A stretch of 64,000 nt of DNA from Cystobasidium ongulense (lineage: Eukaryota; Basidiomycota; Cystobasidiomycetes; Cystobasidiales; Cystobasidiaceae): assembly GCA_022835595.1 (NCBI GenBank), contig BQUP01000006.1:757307-821306 (forward strand), written 5' to 3'. The position numbers were made by a program, and so were the translations under genes. Shown piece after piece: positions 1-13,154 of this stretch (position 1 is the first letter of the stretch; each line of letters begins with the position of its first letter). Below the pieces are notes generated by a model that saw only the letters and a list, made by a program, of their open reading frames with translations, did no database searches and had not been told where the DNA came from.

Positions 1-35
1 TTGATGTCGTTATTTGTATATGAAGTCGAGTAGAA

Positions 36-713
36 CTAGGTCCGGAGAGCTGCCCAAACGGTTGGGATATGGAATTGGAAAGTGTCGACGTGGCAGCCGT
101 TTAGGGCGTGCCTCAATCCGTCCGCGTTGATGCGTGCGAGCTCTCCGGCCTGTTCGAGACCTGCTGACGTGGCACGACGAAAGTGCTGACTGTATTTGTC
201 CGATGTAACGTTTGTACAGTCTTTGATGTTGATTTCGGTTGTCTGAAAGAAAGGCGCTCCAGCTCTCGCAGTACGCTCATAAAGAAGGGCTGCCGCCGCC
301 ACCGCGCTCTCGCAGCGACATGCTGTTTCGGCATCTGCAGCTTTTTGCAGTCTCATCTACGACGCCGCAGAAAGTGATGCTAGACGTTCTAGTGCCGCAG
401 TAATTGCACTAAGGGTCGTGCCGCCCATACTGCTTGAGGTCTCTGCTCGAACAGCTATCACATCTCCCGGCCGCGCGGTGTGGCAACTATTTCGTTTGGG
501 CGGCGTGAGCTTGGCACACAGCGTGGGAGGTCCTCTCGCTCCATGCAATGTGATGTGGTTGACTGTGACTCGCAGGCATTCAGTTCGCAGTGATAGTTGG
601 CGGATCTTCTGACCGGAGTGATGCATACGGCCAACGGTACACCCGTTGCATTTGACCGCTATCAGAAGCAGTCTATCTTTTTCCGCGCACATAGCAAGCA
701 ATCGTTCTGGCAT
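36..713 (-). CDS. possible gene of unknown function, doubtful
   Basis: An ATG at 713 on minus opens about 118 codons. They end in a TAG that is directly followed by an in-frame ATG and another 106 codons ending at 36. The TAG sits in GTCGTAG|ATG, so it could be the acceptor end of an intron rather than a real stop, but I could not settle a donor. The second half is Ala/Arg-rich and looks helical. No family is recognised. The position supports a real gene: it would be divergent from RPA135 with about 210 bp between start codons. It could equally be non-coding sequence. No function is proposed. Confidence 0.22.
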
Positions 714-790
714 ACTGTCAACTGAGCATATACACTACATGCTGTCGACTATGGCACGAGTAATACTCAGCTTTGCCAGTTAAGCCACCG

Positions 791-797
791 TATAAAA
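791..797 (+). promoter_or_regulatory. TATA-like box upstream of RPA135
   Basis: TATAAAA lies about 130 bp upstream of the RPA135 start codon. The distance fits a fungal core promoter, but the motif is short and could be chance. Confidence 0.35.
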
Positions 798-925
798 CGT
801 GATCGAGATCCTGTAGGCAATTTTTTGTCCCTCCAGCTGCTTTGCGGCTCCATCCATCACATCTGTGCATCAACAGTCAGCAGTGCAGCCAGTCGAGGTT
901 GCCAGCTTACGATTCTGCGTTGATC

Positions 926-3900
926 ATGCCTGGTGCTCCGCTGCCTCGCGATCCTGCGAGTGCAGTAGCCTCGACTTCTGCAGCGACTATCAGCAAGCTC
1001 AAGGCAGCAAAATCTCAGAAGCAGGCAAAATACAGCTTTGGCACACTCGAGCGAGAGAATAGATTCAAATATCCATCTACGACTTCTCACGATGTGCCGT
1101 CGTTGGAAGAGCTCGTCGCTCCTCACATCCAGTCTTTTGACGCTCTCTTCAGTGACCCAGCCACAGGCAAAGGTTTGCTGGAGCTCGCCGTGAATGATAT
1201 CCCAAGCAAGGTCATTTATGATGGAAAAGGGAAGCAGCAAGGCCAGTTGGGCAACAGGCTGGAGAGTAAGTAGTTCTTGCCCTTATACCCTATGAATTCG
1301 AACCGCGCTGATTGTATCTATAAATTCAGTCAAGCTCGACGGCCTCAGCATAGGCAAGCCAGTAGTAGCGGAAAGAGAAAGATCTGGCGTCAAGGATAGA
1401 CGAGTCTTCCCAAGTCATGCTCGTGAAAGACTGAAGACGTACGCTGCCCCCATGAATGTTCGCTTGTCGTGGTCAGTTAACGGGGCACCCTATACGACCG
1501 AAGTTAGAGATCTCGGTCTTCTACCTGTTATGGTTCGGTCCAGCAAGTGCAATCTTCAAGGTCTCTCCTCTGCCGAGATGGTCGAGCGTCACGAAGAATC
1601 CGAAGAGATGGGAGGCTACTTCATTGTCAACGGTAATGAGAAGCTGGTCCGTTTCCTCATCGTTCCGCGAAGAAATCACGTCAATGCTATCATTCGTCCA
1701 TCTTTCGCCAATCGAGGTCCTGCGTATACTCAGTACGGTGTATCCATACGATCCGTACGCCCAGACCAAAGTTCGCAAACTTGCACGCTTCATTACCTAT
1801 CCGACGGTGGCGTTACCCTACGCTTCAGCTGGCGGAAGAACGAGTACATGATTCCCGTAGTCATGATACTGAAAGCGCTCGTCTCGGCTTCGGACAAGGA
1901 GATATTCACTGGCATCATGCAAAACGAATTCGAAAACACCTTCTTAACAGATCGAGTAGAGCTACTTCTGCGAGGGTTCAAAGACTACAGCCTGTTCACC
2001 GGCACTCAATGCTTGGAATTCCTCGGCGACAAGTTTAGGGTCGTTCTCGGTGTTCCAGACGATTGGACAAATGCTGAAGTCGGCAAGTACCTATTGGACA
2101 GGATTGTTCTCGTCCACCTTAAATCCAACAAGGACAAATTCAATCTCATCCTATTCATGATCCGCAAGCTGTACGCACTGGTCGGAGGCGAATGCTGCGG
2201 TGATAATCCCGATTCACCACAACATCAAGAGATTTTAATGCCAGGCTTCTTATACGGCATCATTCTCAAAGAAAAGTTAGATGAGATCTTGAACGGCATT
2301 CGTGCTCAAATCGCTCAAGATTTGAGACGCGAGGTTGCTGGAGTAGACTTCTTCGACAATCAATACATTTCTAAAACAATACGAAAAGTTAATGCGGATG
2401 TCGGCTCGAAAATGCAGTATTTCCTAGCCACCGGAAATCTCGTCACACCAACAGGTCTCGATCTGCAACAGGCTTCAGGATATACTATCGTTGCGGAAAA
2501 ACTCAACTTTTACCGATACATCTCCCACTTCCGCTGCGTACATCGAGGTTCTTTCTTCGCTGAGCTAAAAGTGAGTGTTTTTCAAGGCAAGTTACTGGCT
2601 CGTCGCATTGCTGATTTTTTTGTTGGCCTCTGTCAACAGACTACTACCGTCCGTAAGCTTCTTCCGGAAGCTTGGGGTTTCCTGTGTCCCGTACACACTC
2701 CTGATGGATCTCCTTGCGGTCTTCTCAATCATTTCGCGCATCAATGCAAGCTTGTCACGGCTCATCTCGATGTCTCCCACATTCCCTCACTGCTTTCTTC
2801 GCTGGGAATGACACAAGCATTCGACCGATCTGTGAATGGCAAATCAAACGTCTGCATTCAGTTAGATGGTCGCATTATCGGCTGGGCTTCACCACAGCTT
2901 GTCAAGGACATGTCACGCGCCCTCCGAATCTGGAAAACAGAAGGTCAATATAACATCCCGTTAGATCTTGAAATCGGTCTTGTGCCAAACTCACATGGCG
3001 GACAGTATCCTGGCTTATACCTCTTCGCAAGCAGAGCACGCATGATGAGGCCCGTCAAATACCTATATAATGACCGCGAGGACCACGTTGGGTCGTTTGA
3101 GCAAGTCTACCTCGACATCGCCATTACCAAAGAAGAAATTGCGAAATGCAATGCGACTCATATTGAATTCTCACCTACTCATGTCTTATCTGTCCTCGCA
3201 AATCTCACTCCTTTCTCAGATTACAATCAGTCTCCAAGAAATATGTACCAATGCCAGATGGGAAAGCAAACTATGGGCACACCTTCTACTGCTATCAATC
3301 ATCGCACAGACAATAAGCTTTATCGGATACAGACGGGACAAACTCCTATTGTGCGACCTAAGCTGCATGATCACTATGCAATGGACGGTTACCCTCAGGG
3401 TGTCAATGCAGTAGTTGCTGTTATCTCGTATACCGGTTATGATATGGAGGATGCTATGATCATTAACAAATCGGCTTTGGAACGAGGTTTTGGGCACGGC
3501 TCAATCTACAAGGCCCACATCATTGACCTCAAGGACCTCAAGGGCGACTCGGCACAAGTGGCCGTATTCGGCATTGGACCTGACGTTAAGGAAGACCACA
3601 AGGCACGCAAAATAATCGACGAAGATGGATTACCTCACGTTGGCGCAAGGCTGCAGCAAGGAGATGACCTATGCGCGCATTACAATAGCGCGACCGGCAG
3701 AACGTCTTTTGATAAATACAAAGGTGACGAGGAGTGCTACGTCGACGAAGTACGTTACCTGGCAGATGATGGAAGAGACGCAAAGGCACAAAAGATCCAT
3801 GTCAAGCTACGCATACCCCGTCAGCCCACAATTGGAGACAAATTTTCTTCTCGTCACGGTCAAAAAGGTGTCTGCTCTCAGCGCTGGCCAGCAGTAGATA

Positions 3901-4724
3901 TGCCGTTCAGCGAGTCAGGCATGCAGCCAGATGTCATTATCAATCCTCATGCCTTCCCTTCGCGAATGACAATCGGAATGTTCGTCGAGAGCATTGCAGG
4001 CAAAGCTGGTGCTATGCATGGCATGGCTCAAGACGCTACGCCCTTCACCTTTGCTGAAGAAGACACACCTGCCGACTTCTTTGGAGAACAGCTGCTCAAG
4101 GCCGGCTACAACTACCACGGTAACGAGCCAATGTACTCTGGCATCACTGGTCAAGAGTTCCCAGCAGACATTTACATCGGACTTGTCTACTATCAACGCC
4201 TTCGACATATGGTTGGCGATAAATGGCAAGTGAGAACCATCGGACCTGTAGATCAGATCACACGTCAGCCCGTCAAAGGCCGAAAGAAAGGTGGCGGTAT
4301 TCGCTTTGGAGAGATGGAACGTGACGCTCTTCTAGCACATGGCACTTCATACTTGCTTCAGGATCGTCTTATGAATTGCAGTGACTACTCAACTGCCTGG
4401 GTGTGTCGAACCTGCGGTAGCTTGATCAGTCTTGGCTACGAGGATGTCGCTCTAGGTACCGATATTGGATTTGGACAACCTATGAAAACATCAAAAAGTG
4501 AAGCCAATGGAGAATACTGCCGAGTCTGTCGAGCGGCTGAAGATGGCCGCTTGTCGCATATGCAAAAGAAAGACTTGGTTACTTTTGGTCTGTCTGGACA
4601 ACAGCCAGAAGTGCTAGGAAGCGACAGAGGATTAGATGTAATTGCTATACCCTATGTGTTCCGCTATCTAGTTGCAGAGCTGGCAGCCTGCGGCATCGAC
4701 CTGAAGATCGGTTTATCAAAGTAA
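926..4724 (+). CDS. RPA135: RNA polymerase I second-largest subunit (A135)
   Basis: Catalytic beta-like subunit of RNA polymerase I, which transcribes the 35S pre-rRNA in the nucleolus. Three exons: 926-1265, 1330-2570 and 2640-4724, giving 1,221 residues, close to the usual family length of about 1,200. The ATG at 926 is followed by an Ala/Ser-rich leader. Family landmarks are clear: the HTPDGSPCGLLNH stretch, the GYDMEDAMIINKSA motif, and the GDKFSSRHGQKG lysine/arginine block that lies at the active centre in this family. A C-terminal zinc ribbon has CxxC pairs (CRTC and CRVC). The second intron (2571-2639, 69 bp) is a multiple of three and has no stop, so an unspliced read stays open. Alignment with the family motif ELKTTTVRKLLPE shows that it must be removed. 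RPA135 converges on CCH1. Confidence 0.97.
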
Positions 4725-5044
4725 TATGCTGTAGGCATAATTTCGGCTTTTATGCATATTATTTTAAGAGGTTTGTGAAAATTGGATGCCCCGTGAGTTA
4801 TGCTGTGCGGATTGTATTGCTAGCAATTAGTTGTACAACAACATCTTGAGAAAGTGCATGCCACACTGTCTTAAAACTGAAACATCATGTCTACTTTGAT
4901 TTCTAGTAGGCCGAGTCCTTCCAAGTCGCCCATTTCATTGCTCCATCTTGGATTAGTCGGAGAGTCTAGGTCGGTATCTATGGAAGGAGATATGTGAAAC
5001 GACTATCACAAGAAGTTCATTTCTTGTAACGCTTTTCCTGCTCT
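4725..5044. other. convergent intergenic region, RPA135/CCH1
   Basis: About 320 bp between two convergent stop codons. It is A/T-rich near 4735-4770, as expected for 3' ends. No gene or RNA is seen. Confidence 0.6.
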
Positions 5045-8000
5045 TCAATGCTCATGTGCGAAGGGAGTTCGCGGACTGAGAAGGCCTGTATCGGGAGGCG
5101 ATGGTATATTCACAATGGAAGGTGAGGTCGGCAAAGAGCCAGTGTCGACAGTAAGGTGTGGTCTTGTTGGATCACGACGCATGCCAAGACCGATGTTGTC
5201 AGTAGAAATCTCCTCCAGGACTATTTCTGGGACTGACGCCAGCCGGTCAGCAATGCTGACTGTCAGCTAAAGCACAGTAGAGCACTTACCGGGTGCATCA
5301 GCAGATCGGCGCCGAGCGCGATGTGCCAGAAACGCACGCCGCCAGAACATGGTCTGCAAGCGGCCCCTCACTCTTTCTAAGCTGAGCAAATCACTGACAC
5401 GCTGCTGCCGGGCCTGCCGTTCTAGTAAATCTTCTATTCTAATAAGGTCAAAGAATGGTTCAGCGACGATACTAGAGGGGAAGAATCTGGCTGCGACTCA
5501 CTTCAGGGCTTTATCCGGCTCGACCAGCTTGTATTGCGCAAGCATAAGCAGCATATTTGCAAATGAGATGCCTTTACCGGCCTCTTCGATAAGAAGTGCT
5601 TCTTGATAGAGTCTATTGAACTGCCTTTTGCGTCCAGCCAATTCTTGGGGGTCCAGCCTATTGAGCGCGCTATACAGAGCAGTGAGGTCCAGCCCATCAA
5701 TAGTACGACCGGGACGAGGCGTATAGTCCCCTTGCCATGAGCATGCGGCCCGCAAAGCCTTCACACGGTATTCCGATGGGTAGATTGTAACATCAAAGAC
5801 TCCAGAGAGCCGCTAATACGTGTAATACATTCAGAGAAGCCATAGCTGCGCACGTCTAAAGTACTCACCGAGAGAAACGGAACTATATCTCTACGCTGAA
5901 CATAGCCTGTACGTCTTGGGTCAAAAGTAGCCCACACCTTCTTGAACATTCGCATCTCTTGACGACTGAGAGAGGTTGTTTTGCCAAACAGACTGAACAC
6001 GAAACTGAAGTTCTCCCTGACAGACGATATAAACTCTTGAGTTCCTGAGCTACCAGAGAGAATGAAACGACAGGCACTTACACGACTACACCTGTGAGCA
6101 TGTTTGCGAAGATGTACATCGAAATAACGTTCCAGGTGATGAACAGTACGAAGGCCCCAGTGGCGTCACCGCAATCAGTGAACAAATAGCTGCTTGACGG
6201 ACTGCAATATGGATATTCTACGGTGTAGTCGTGCATGTAGGCATTCCAGCCCTCTCTAAATGCGCCGAAAATAACGGTGTGCTTAGCTGCAGGACTGGAA
6301 CGCACTGAACTTGCGCCGGGAAGACGTACCCTGTGCTCATGAAGGATAACATGACCATGGCTTTAGGAAAGGTCTTGGGAAAGCAATCGTCAGCCCAATG
6401 GTCTTAATTCAATTTAAGACGGGCTCACAGAGTAGTTTTGCATCCACGTCCCGTTTTCTTGCCATCTAGTCAGGCTGAACGTCTCCAGAAACATGATTGC
6501 CCAAACAAGGAAGAGCGTGAGCCAGAGTCCGAAGACGTTGGAGATTGCTGGCAAACTTGCACTACGGAGAACGCATCAGCTATACGTCAGCACTATACAG
6601 TCTTGCTGCTTACGAGGCCGTCTTGAATAACTTGTTGAGGCTGTCATTACGTTGTACGAGCTTGAAACAGATGCACACGAGGAAGAGTTTTTGTAGCTGT
6701 GGCGAAAGCAATTAGCAGCTATCGTTTAACAGCTCTGGAATATGCTCACCTGGGTCGCTGTCTGACTCTGCTGGCGTAAAAGCAATGGTACAGTCGTCGC
6801 GAGCGTGCCCATGACGGCGAAAACATCAAATACATTCCATCCATTCCGCCAGAAATTTGACATGCCCAAGCCCGCCATACCGACCACTATATTTGCTAGA
6901 TAAACTATTGTGAGAGCCATGAATACGTAATCTGCAAAAACATGATCGTTAGTTGGCGAGCAGAGTTGGTAGTCAGCGAAGATGCTCACCCCTAGAATCG
7001 TCAACGCGTCCGGCTTGGGTCTCGGTCTGAGAAGCCAGGACCCCAATATGTACGACGTATAGTCCGGTTATCATCCTGGACCACCACCCATGCTTCGAGA
7101 TTGCCCGATCGTAACACCAAGAGCGGAAGCGGCCATGGGGTCGCTGGTCCGGTCTTCGAAGGGGGCGCTGTCTGGCTATTAACTTTTTCAAATCCACCCA
7201 TTGCTGTTGCGCCGAGGTCAAGAGTGCCTGGCCCGACCGTAGGGAGAAATTCTCGATAATGACGGATACGAATAGCGTCAGCACTACGATAGCGCCGATG
7301 AGATTGTAGATGACGAAGAATATGGAGTTGTACTGGGCACTATCAGGCTGTGCTTGCATATCCCGCCCGGTAATAGACATAGCTGAGTCCATCACGTCCA
7401 CCCATCCTTCCAATGATACGATCTCAAAGAGGATGAGAATCGCACTGCGAAAAGAGTCGAAGGACCAGACATACGGATTCTGCCAGGCGCGTGGCACAAG
7501 GATGTCCCAGCCAGCAGGACTTGCTGTAAATTCACCGATACATTGCATCTTGCCCAGTACGTCATCGTCATTGCACGAGTAGAGCAAACCGGAGAAGAGG
7601 TTCTGACCCCAGACCGAAAAGGGGATGATGTATAGGAGGGTAAGAACTGAGGCGTCGAAGATCAGGCTGGCTCCAACTATCATAACGTTGTAGAAAGTCT
7701 GACGCATCGTTTCTGACAAGTTGATCAAGCGTAGTGCACGGAAGGCTTTCAACGATCGTGTGAATCGACTTGTAGCAATTGTGTTTGGCGACAATGCAGC
7801 TCCAATATTGACCAACAGGGTAGCCAACACGAAGAAGTCCAGCATGTTCCAGACCGAGAGCAGATATGCATTTGGCGTGAATATGAACCCGTCCGCGACT
7901 ACCTTGATTATGAATTCGATAACGAAAATGAAACCCAAAGAAACTTCGGTCATGTTGAACCAGGTCAACCGTAGGTTCCCGAATTCAAGGTAGTAGTTGA

Positions 8001-11000
8001 ACCGATAAAGCGGTGTTGCTGTGGCGGCTATGGCAACCGAGCCGGTGATTGCACAGAGGATTAGGAGCTTAAAAGCTGCAACCCATGTCCGGTAGGATTT
8101 CACTCCATACAGTCGTTCCCCATGTGCGGACTCCACCACTCGCTGGCATAGCCGCCGAACAGGATTTTTCGCGGAGAAGATCCACAGAGAACGGTCGTAC
8201 GAAGGATGGCCAGCGATGACTAAATTGGGCTTGTCAGTTGGTGAGATTGTAGCCTTTTTACACGCACTTACATTCAGTCATCAAGCCACGACGTTTCAAC
8301 TCGTCTGCATGCCCGTCTGTCGGTGTGCGCTGATTGTAGGCGCTCAAAAGGCCACTACAGGCAGTCCCACAGGTAAGCAGCAAACGGGAATTGCGACATT
8401 AACTGACTCACAGCTGCCGACTAACATCCCAATGGTCCTCATCTCCACCACGCGTCTCGGTAATAGTACTTTCAGAGGCACCTCCTTGGCCTGCCATTGC
8501 ACCATGATCTTTCCTCGCTGCGGCTCGCTTCAAGCTGGATATGAAAGTCCCGGAACTTTCATGGGAATGGCCGGACCTCTCCGTTCTTGTCATGTGGTTG
8601 GGTAATGGCGCTTGACCGGCGGGCAGAGCGAGATTTGTCGGGAGGTTGTCTATGGTCAGAATGCCTGGCCGTGCTTTGATAAAGCGATAAGGGTTGATCC
8701 GAGTGATCCAATTGACGGTAGGGGCTTGTGGTTGAGTCTGCTTCACGAAAGCTTGCATTTGTTGTTTGTGCTTTTCCTCTTCGGCTATGGCGAAACCCTC
8801 GTTGATGACCGCGATAAACATTTGGAGGAGAATAAAGTTTGCAAATAGGAACCAGCCAGATATGAATATGGCAGAGACAAAAGCTTGGCCGTTGAGGGCT
8901 TCGGCTGAAGTTGCGTTATAAAGGATGTCGGGCCAATTCTCAGACGAAAATATCTACGTGAAGCCAGCTCAGAACTGGCTAAGGAGCGCGGAGCTAAAGA
9001 CGGATACGCACTATGTATATGGCCAAAAAGGCATTGTAAACCTGATAGAACGAATACTGTACCGTATTGCCATCCACTGCTTCAGGAATCTGGCCACGTA
9101 GGAACTGAACGGCCTGTGAATGGAAGACTTGCTTAAAGCGGTTCCAATTGAAGTGTGACCGTAAACCTACCACGACGGCGACAATGAAGTTCATCAAGAG
9201 CAGGAAAATTATCATGTTAACAAGACCTGCGACACTCGACAATACTTTCGACTTCATACCTGCATCAGCATATTTGCTCTCCCATTCGGATGATAATTAT
9301 ACGTGACTTACCAGTAAAGCTTTCATGCGCGGGACTGCCAGTATAACGCGATAGAAGCGCATAAGCTGGAATACGGTCAACCAGGGATAGACTGGTGATT
9401 TCCGTATGATGGGTATTTGTATAATGGTCGTAATGATCACCAATATCGTATCCACCTTGTTTCTGGTCCGCCGTGCGAACTTGCGATAATTCGGCAGATA
9501 GCTCATGAACCTTGCCACAATTTCGGCTAGGAGGGCCAAAGTGAAATACAATTCCGTTCGATCTGCAATGATGGCTTAGCGTAGTCCTAATTGCCTATGT
9601 CAACATGTGTGTAAGCTCACTGAGCCATTCAATGCGTTCGAGAGAATCTTCAGCAGTTTTCGAAGCTTGTATGCCGATGTCGGCCACAATTGCTGCTGTC
9701 CAGGCCCATTTGGATACAAATGCTATGCGCCGGCGCCATATTGTACTGAATGATCTGTTTCCTTCGGCGGGTTTGGCTTCTTTGTCCGGCAAGTGCGCTC
9801 GACTGCTTAAAATGGTACTTTCAGCTACAGCAGCGTTTGAGACAAGTCATGAACTTACAAGCGACCCGCAAACGCGCTATGCTTTGTCTCCTCGCGGATG
9901 TTACCGAAAGTATTGATGATCACAGCCACGAAGATATTCATGAGCCAGAAGTTGAGCAAGACCAGACACGCTATGAAGAACAAGCAGGATACGAAATACT
10001 CGGCATCGATCATATCATACATGAGATCCGCCCATCCGTTTGCTGGTACGACCACTGTCAGCAACATCATGCGGCATCAAGCCTGCTCCACTCACCTCCT
10101 GTGACGATTACAACCTGCAAGAGAGCTGCAAAGACATTGTCGAAGCTTTGCGTTCCATTATACGGATTATCCACGCTCTATGAGCAACTGTTAGTTGCGT
10201 ATTTACATGATGAAGATGCTTACGCACTTTGCAGATTTGCCCTAAGGGACATATGTATCCTTTTGGAGGACCGGTATAGGGAGCGTCCTTATTTCGAGAA
10301 ATGTACGCTGATATGTCCCCACTACTGGCATTGACATGTCCACCACATCGCTGGTCCGCAAAAGTTACATTCTGTTCGGCTGAGGGGTCTACATGCAAGT
10401 GCACGAGCGATTAGGATGCGATAGAACCCGTAGAGGATAGCAAGCTTACCTATCCAAATGCAGCTACGTTGAGCTGATCCCTTGAAGGAATAGACGCCCA
10501 CGATACTGAAGAGTGCCATAGCGAAGATAACGAAGAACGCCACGTTGACCATGAGCGGAGCGGATTGCTTCAAGGATCGCAATATTGTCTATCCGAGATG
10601 AGGACAAGAGGCAATTTACAGATCAGCTTCCACGCCACTGTTGCCAAATTCTAGAAGGAGACCGTAACATACTGCAGTACCGTTGGTGATAGTCAAGAGC
10701 CTGGCGGCACGCAACGCTGCGAGAGCTCGAAAAATGTAAAGGGCGTGTTCGCTTTCAAGCCCCGTGCTTGCTAAAAAGAAGACCGTCCAGAAAGCGAGCA
10801 CTGCAAGAAAGTCGATTCTGTTCCAGGAGTGACGAAGGAAAGCTTTCTGGCCAGATGCACTGACATTCTGAGCGCGTTGGGATGATAGGGCGTGGACGAA
10901 AGGAACATCTTGATGTATTTTCATTGGCTTTGTTCTGCGTTCGGGGGAAGTTGATGCACTTCCTATATCTGCACTATCCTTCGGTGTACTGGTCTGTGCG

Positions 11001-12796
11001 GCAGCCAATGCCTCTTTGGGAGGGTATATCGAATGCTTGGACTCGGGTCCGTTAGGCGAGTATTGTAGATCGGAAGACTGCAGCTTACCGCTGAAGTCCG
11101 GCATCGATAGATCTGACTTGGACATATTCGTAGTGGCAGGATAATCCCAGGGGACTGTATTCGGCGGTGACCTCCCTGGGAGAGAGCTGGAATTGCTTCT
11201 CTGCATAACGGGAGCGTGAACAGGTTGACCTTCGATCCGTGCCCGGAAGCGGGCAATCCTCGCTTTGTAAGTTCGAGTATGGCGACTCTCTTCAGCGTTG
11301 AAGATGAACCCAGCAACCAATATCCGTGCCATGATTTCAAGGGTGAATGCCACAAATATAACGAAGAGAACATAATCCTCCCATTCCTTGAAAAAGCCCG
11401 CGCCAGTGGGACGTGGGTGTTGGTAAATATCCTTCGCCGATTGTATGGTCAAAACGACTACGTTCGCTACGATGAGCAAAAGTAGCAACGGCTCTGTCCA
11501 ACTGACGAAGCAGCCGTGCATGAAAGTAAGCAAGTAAGCCCAGGCCGGAATCGACACCAAGAGAAGCACATACCTCCAGAGGAAGACATTCAAGGCAGCA
11601 TTACGTATCCCGCTTTCAGGACCGAACAAACCCAGACTCTTGCCTCGAAGTATACTGTCCTTTTCGGATCCTCTGGGTTCATCTTGTTGCGAAGTTGACA
11701 CCTCGACAACGTCCTCCTCACCACCAGATCCATACTGTCGGACGGCTTTTGGCCCTGCCTCTCGGAGGAGTTCGTTCGCATCATCATTGAGTGCTACGTG
11801 CTCGTTGCTTTCATGCTGTGCCAAGTTGACGACTCGTACACTCATCTTTCTCAAGGAATGTTGAACGTTTGCCAATATGCTACCTTGGCGAGTTAGACCG
11901 CCGGCGGAGCTGGTAGCATTGCGGGAGTTTCGATAGTAGCTTTCTGTCCCCTTTGCCCGTCTAGAAATGCCCCTGCGAGGGCCATTGTTTGAGAAGTTTA
12001 CGCAGGGACCTTCGAGGTCTACATCGAAGGAACGTCCGTCTTGCCGCGAGAAGCCTCGCCTTGCTGAATTCAAGTCGGTGAGATACTCTGCGTCGTTGTC
12101 AGTCTCATCATGATTATTCTGATACTGGTTTCCCCCCTCGTTCCTGCTTGTTTCGATACTAGAGTTGTCCTCAAGACCATATTCCCTCCCTAAGCTGAAG
12201 TTGCTCCAAGCGCTGGTGGAAGGTGGTCGTTGTTGCAAACCTGCAGCAACTCCGGTAGAAGGAGAATATACGAGTATCCCTGAATCGTTGCTGTTATTTC
12301 GAGAATGCGTGGGCATCCCCCGGCCTGTGATGTCCGTAGACACGTCGCGTCTGTGTGTTTGCATGATAGAATCTGAACCAGCTGTCACAGACGCAGCCAT
12401 GTTCGGCGAAGCCTGCCGAGGGCTGAGATGTGAGGAAACATCTGGCAGGGAGTCTCCTGCAGCATCGTCTATGCTTGCGAACGAGCTACTCCTGCTGGAT
12501 CCACGTCTGCGGACGGCTCGATTGCCTGTTGCTATCGGCGAGATAGAGGAGCTTGAGGCAGACGCTGGGAGGCCCACCGAACCTGATCCACGGGCCGCAT
12601 GGACCAGAGTGTCGCTGTACTCGTAGGAGGGCCCAGTAGACCATTCGGTATTGAATACATCGCGGATAAAGTCAGACTGATCACTTGCACTGGCAGTTGT
12701 CGCAGGATCCAGCCTAGTCGACGAGGAGAGTCTTCGTTGATGTGCAGGTGCTGAACGAATGTGTGCAGACGACGTGGGGAGTGATGGGTCATTCAT
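5045..12796 (-). CDS. CCH1: CCH1-type voltage-gated-like calcium channel, four domains
   Basis: Pore subunit of the fungal high-affinity calcium influx system at the plasma membrane, which works with MID1. The gene has many short introns and encodes roughly 2,100 residues. A Ser-rich cytosolic N-terminus precedes domain I (S1 near 11500, S3/S4 near 10700). Domains II (about 9800-8400), III (about 8140-7250) and IV (about 7050-6080) follow. Pore filters read TGANGW (I), SSENW (II), SLEGW (III) and TGEGW (IV), so the selectivity ring is N-E-E-E. An EF-hand-like stretch and a basic helix rich in Arg/Gln follow domain IV, as in Cav tails. I chose the ATG at 12796 ([10 protein letters not shown]). 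The reading frame continues upstream to 12910 but with no ATG. The last two exons (5288-5442 and 5045-5232) were joined by eye. Confidence 0.93.
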
Positions 12797-13154
12797 CAAG
12801 CTCTCACGAGCGCGCTGCCTTGTCCGGAGCCAGCTCGGTGAAGGCCGCAGGCAGTTTGAGTCTACGCAGGCAAATATTGGTAGCAAGAAAGGCGGTGAAG
12901 GGGGCAGCAAGGTGCAAAGAAAGACGGGCCATAAAGAGGAAGCAAATACAGACCCATACGTAAGGCGACTGAGCCGACCCTATTCCCTGCGTCTGTGAGA
13001 TCAACGTATTGCATTACTGCAGTGCTGCTACGAAGGTGTATTCAAGCAAGTTACTTTCTATGAAAGCTCCTAACTCCGTAAAATCACATGCATGTTTAAC
13101 GGAATAATGAGAGCAAGGTTCTGCTATGCGGGGCCGCTTAGCCAAACAACTCTA
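12797..13154. other. intergenic region upstream of CCH1
   Basis: About 358 bp between the CCH1 start and the eIF3a stop, both on minus. It holds the CCH1 promoter/leader and the eIF3a 3' end. No separate gene is seen. Confidence 0.5.

Noticed and set aside
12797-12910. Upstream extension of CCH1 to 12910
   Set aside because: The extension opens with TTG, not ATG. The first ATG in frame is at 12796.
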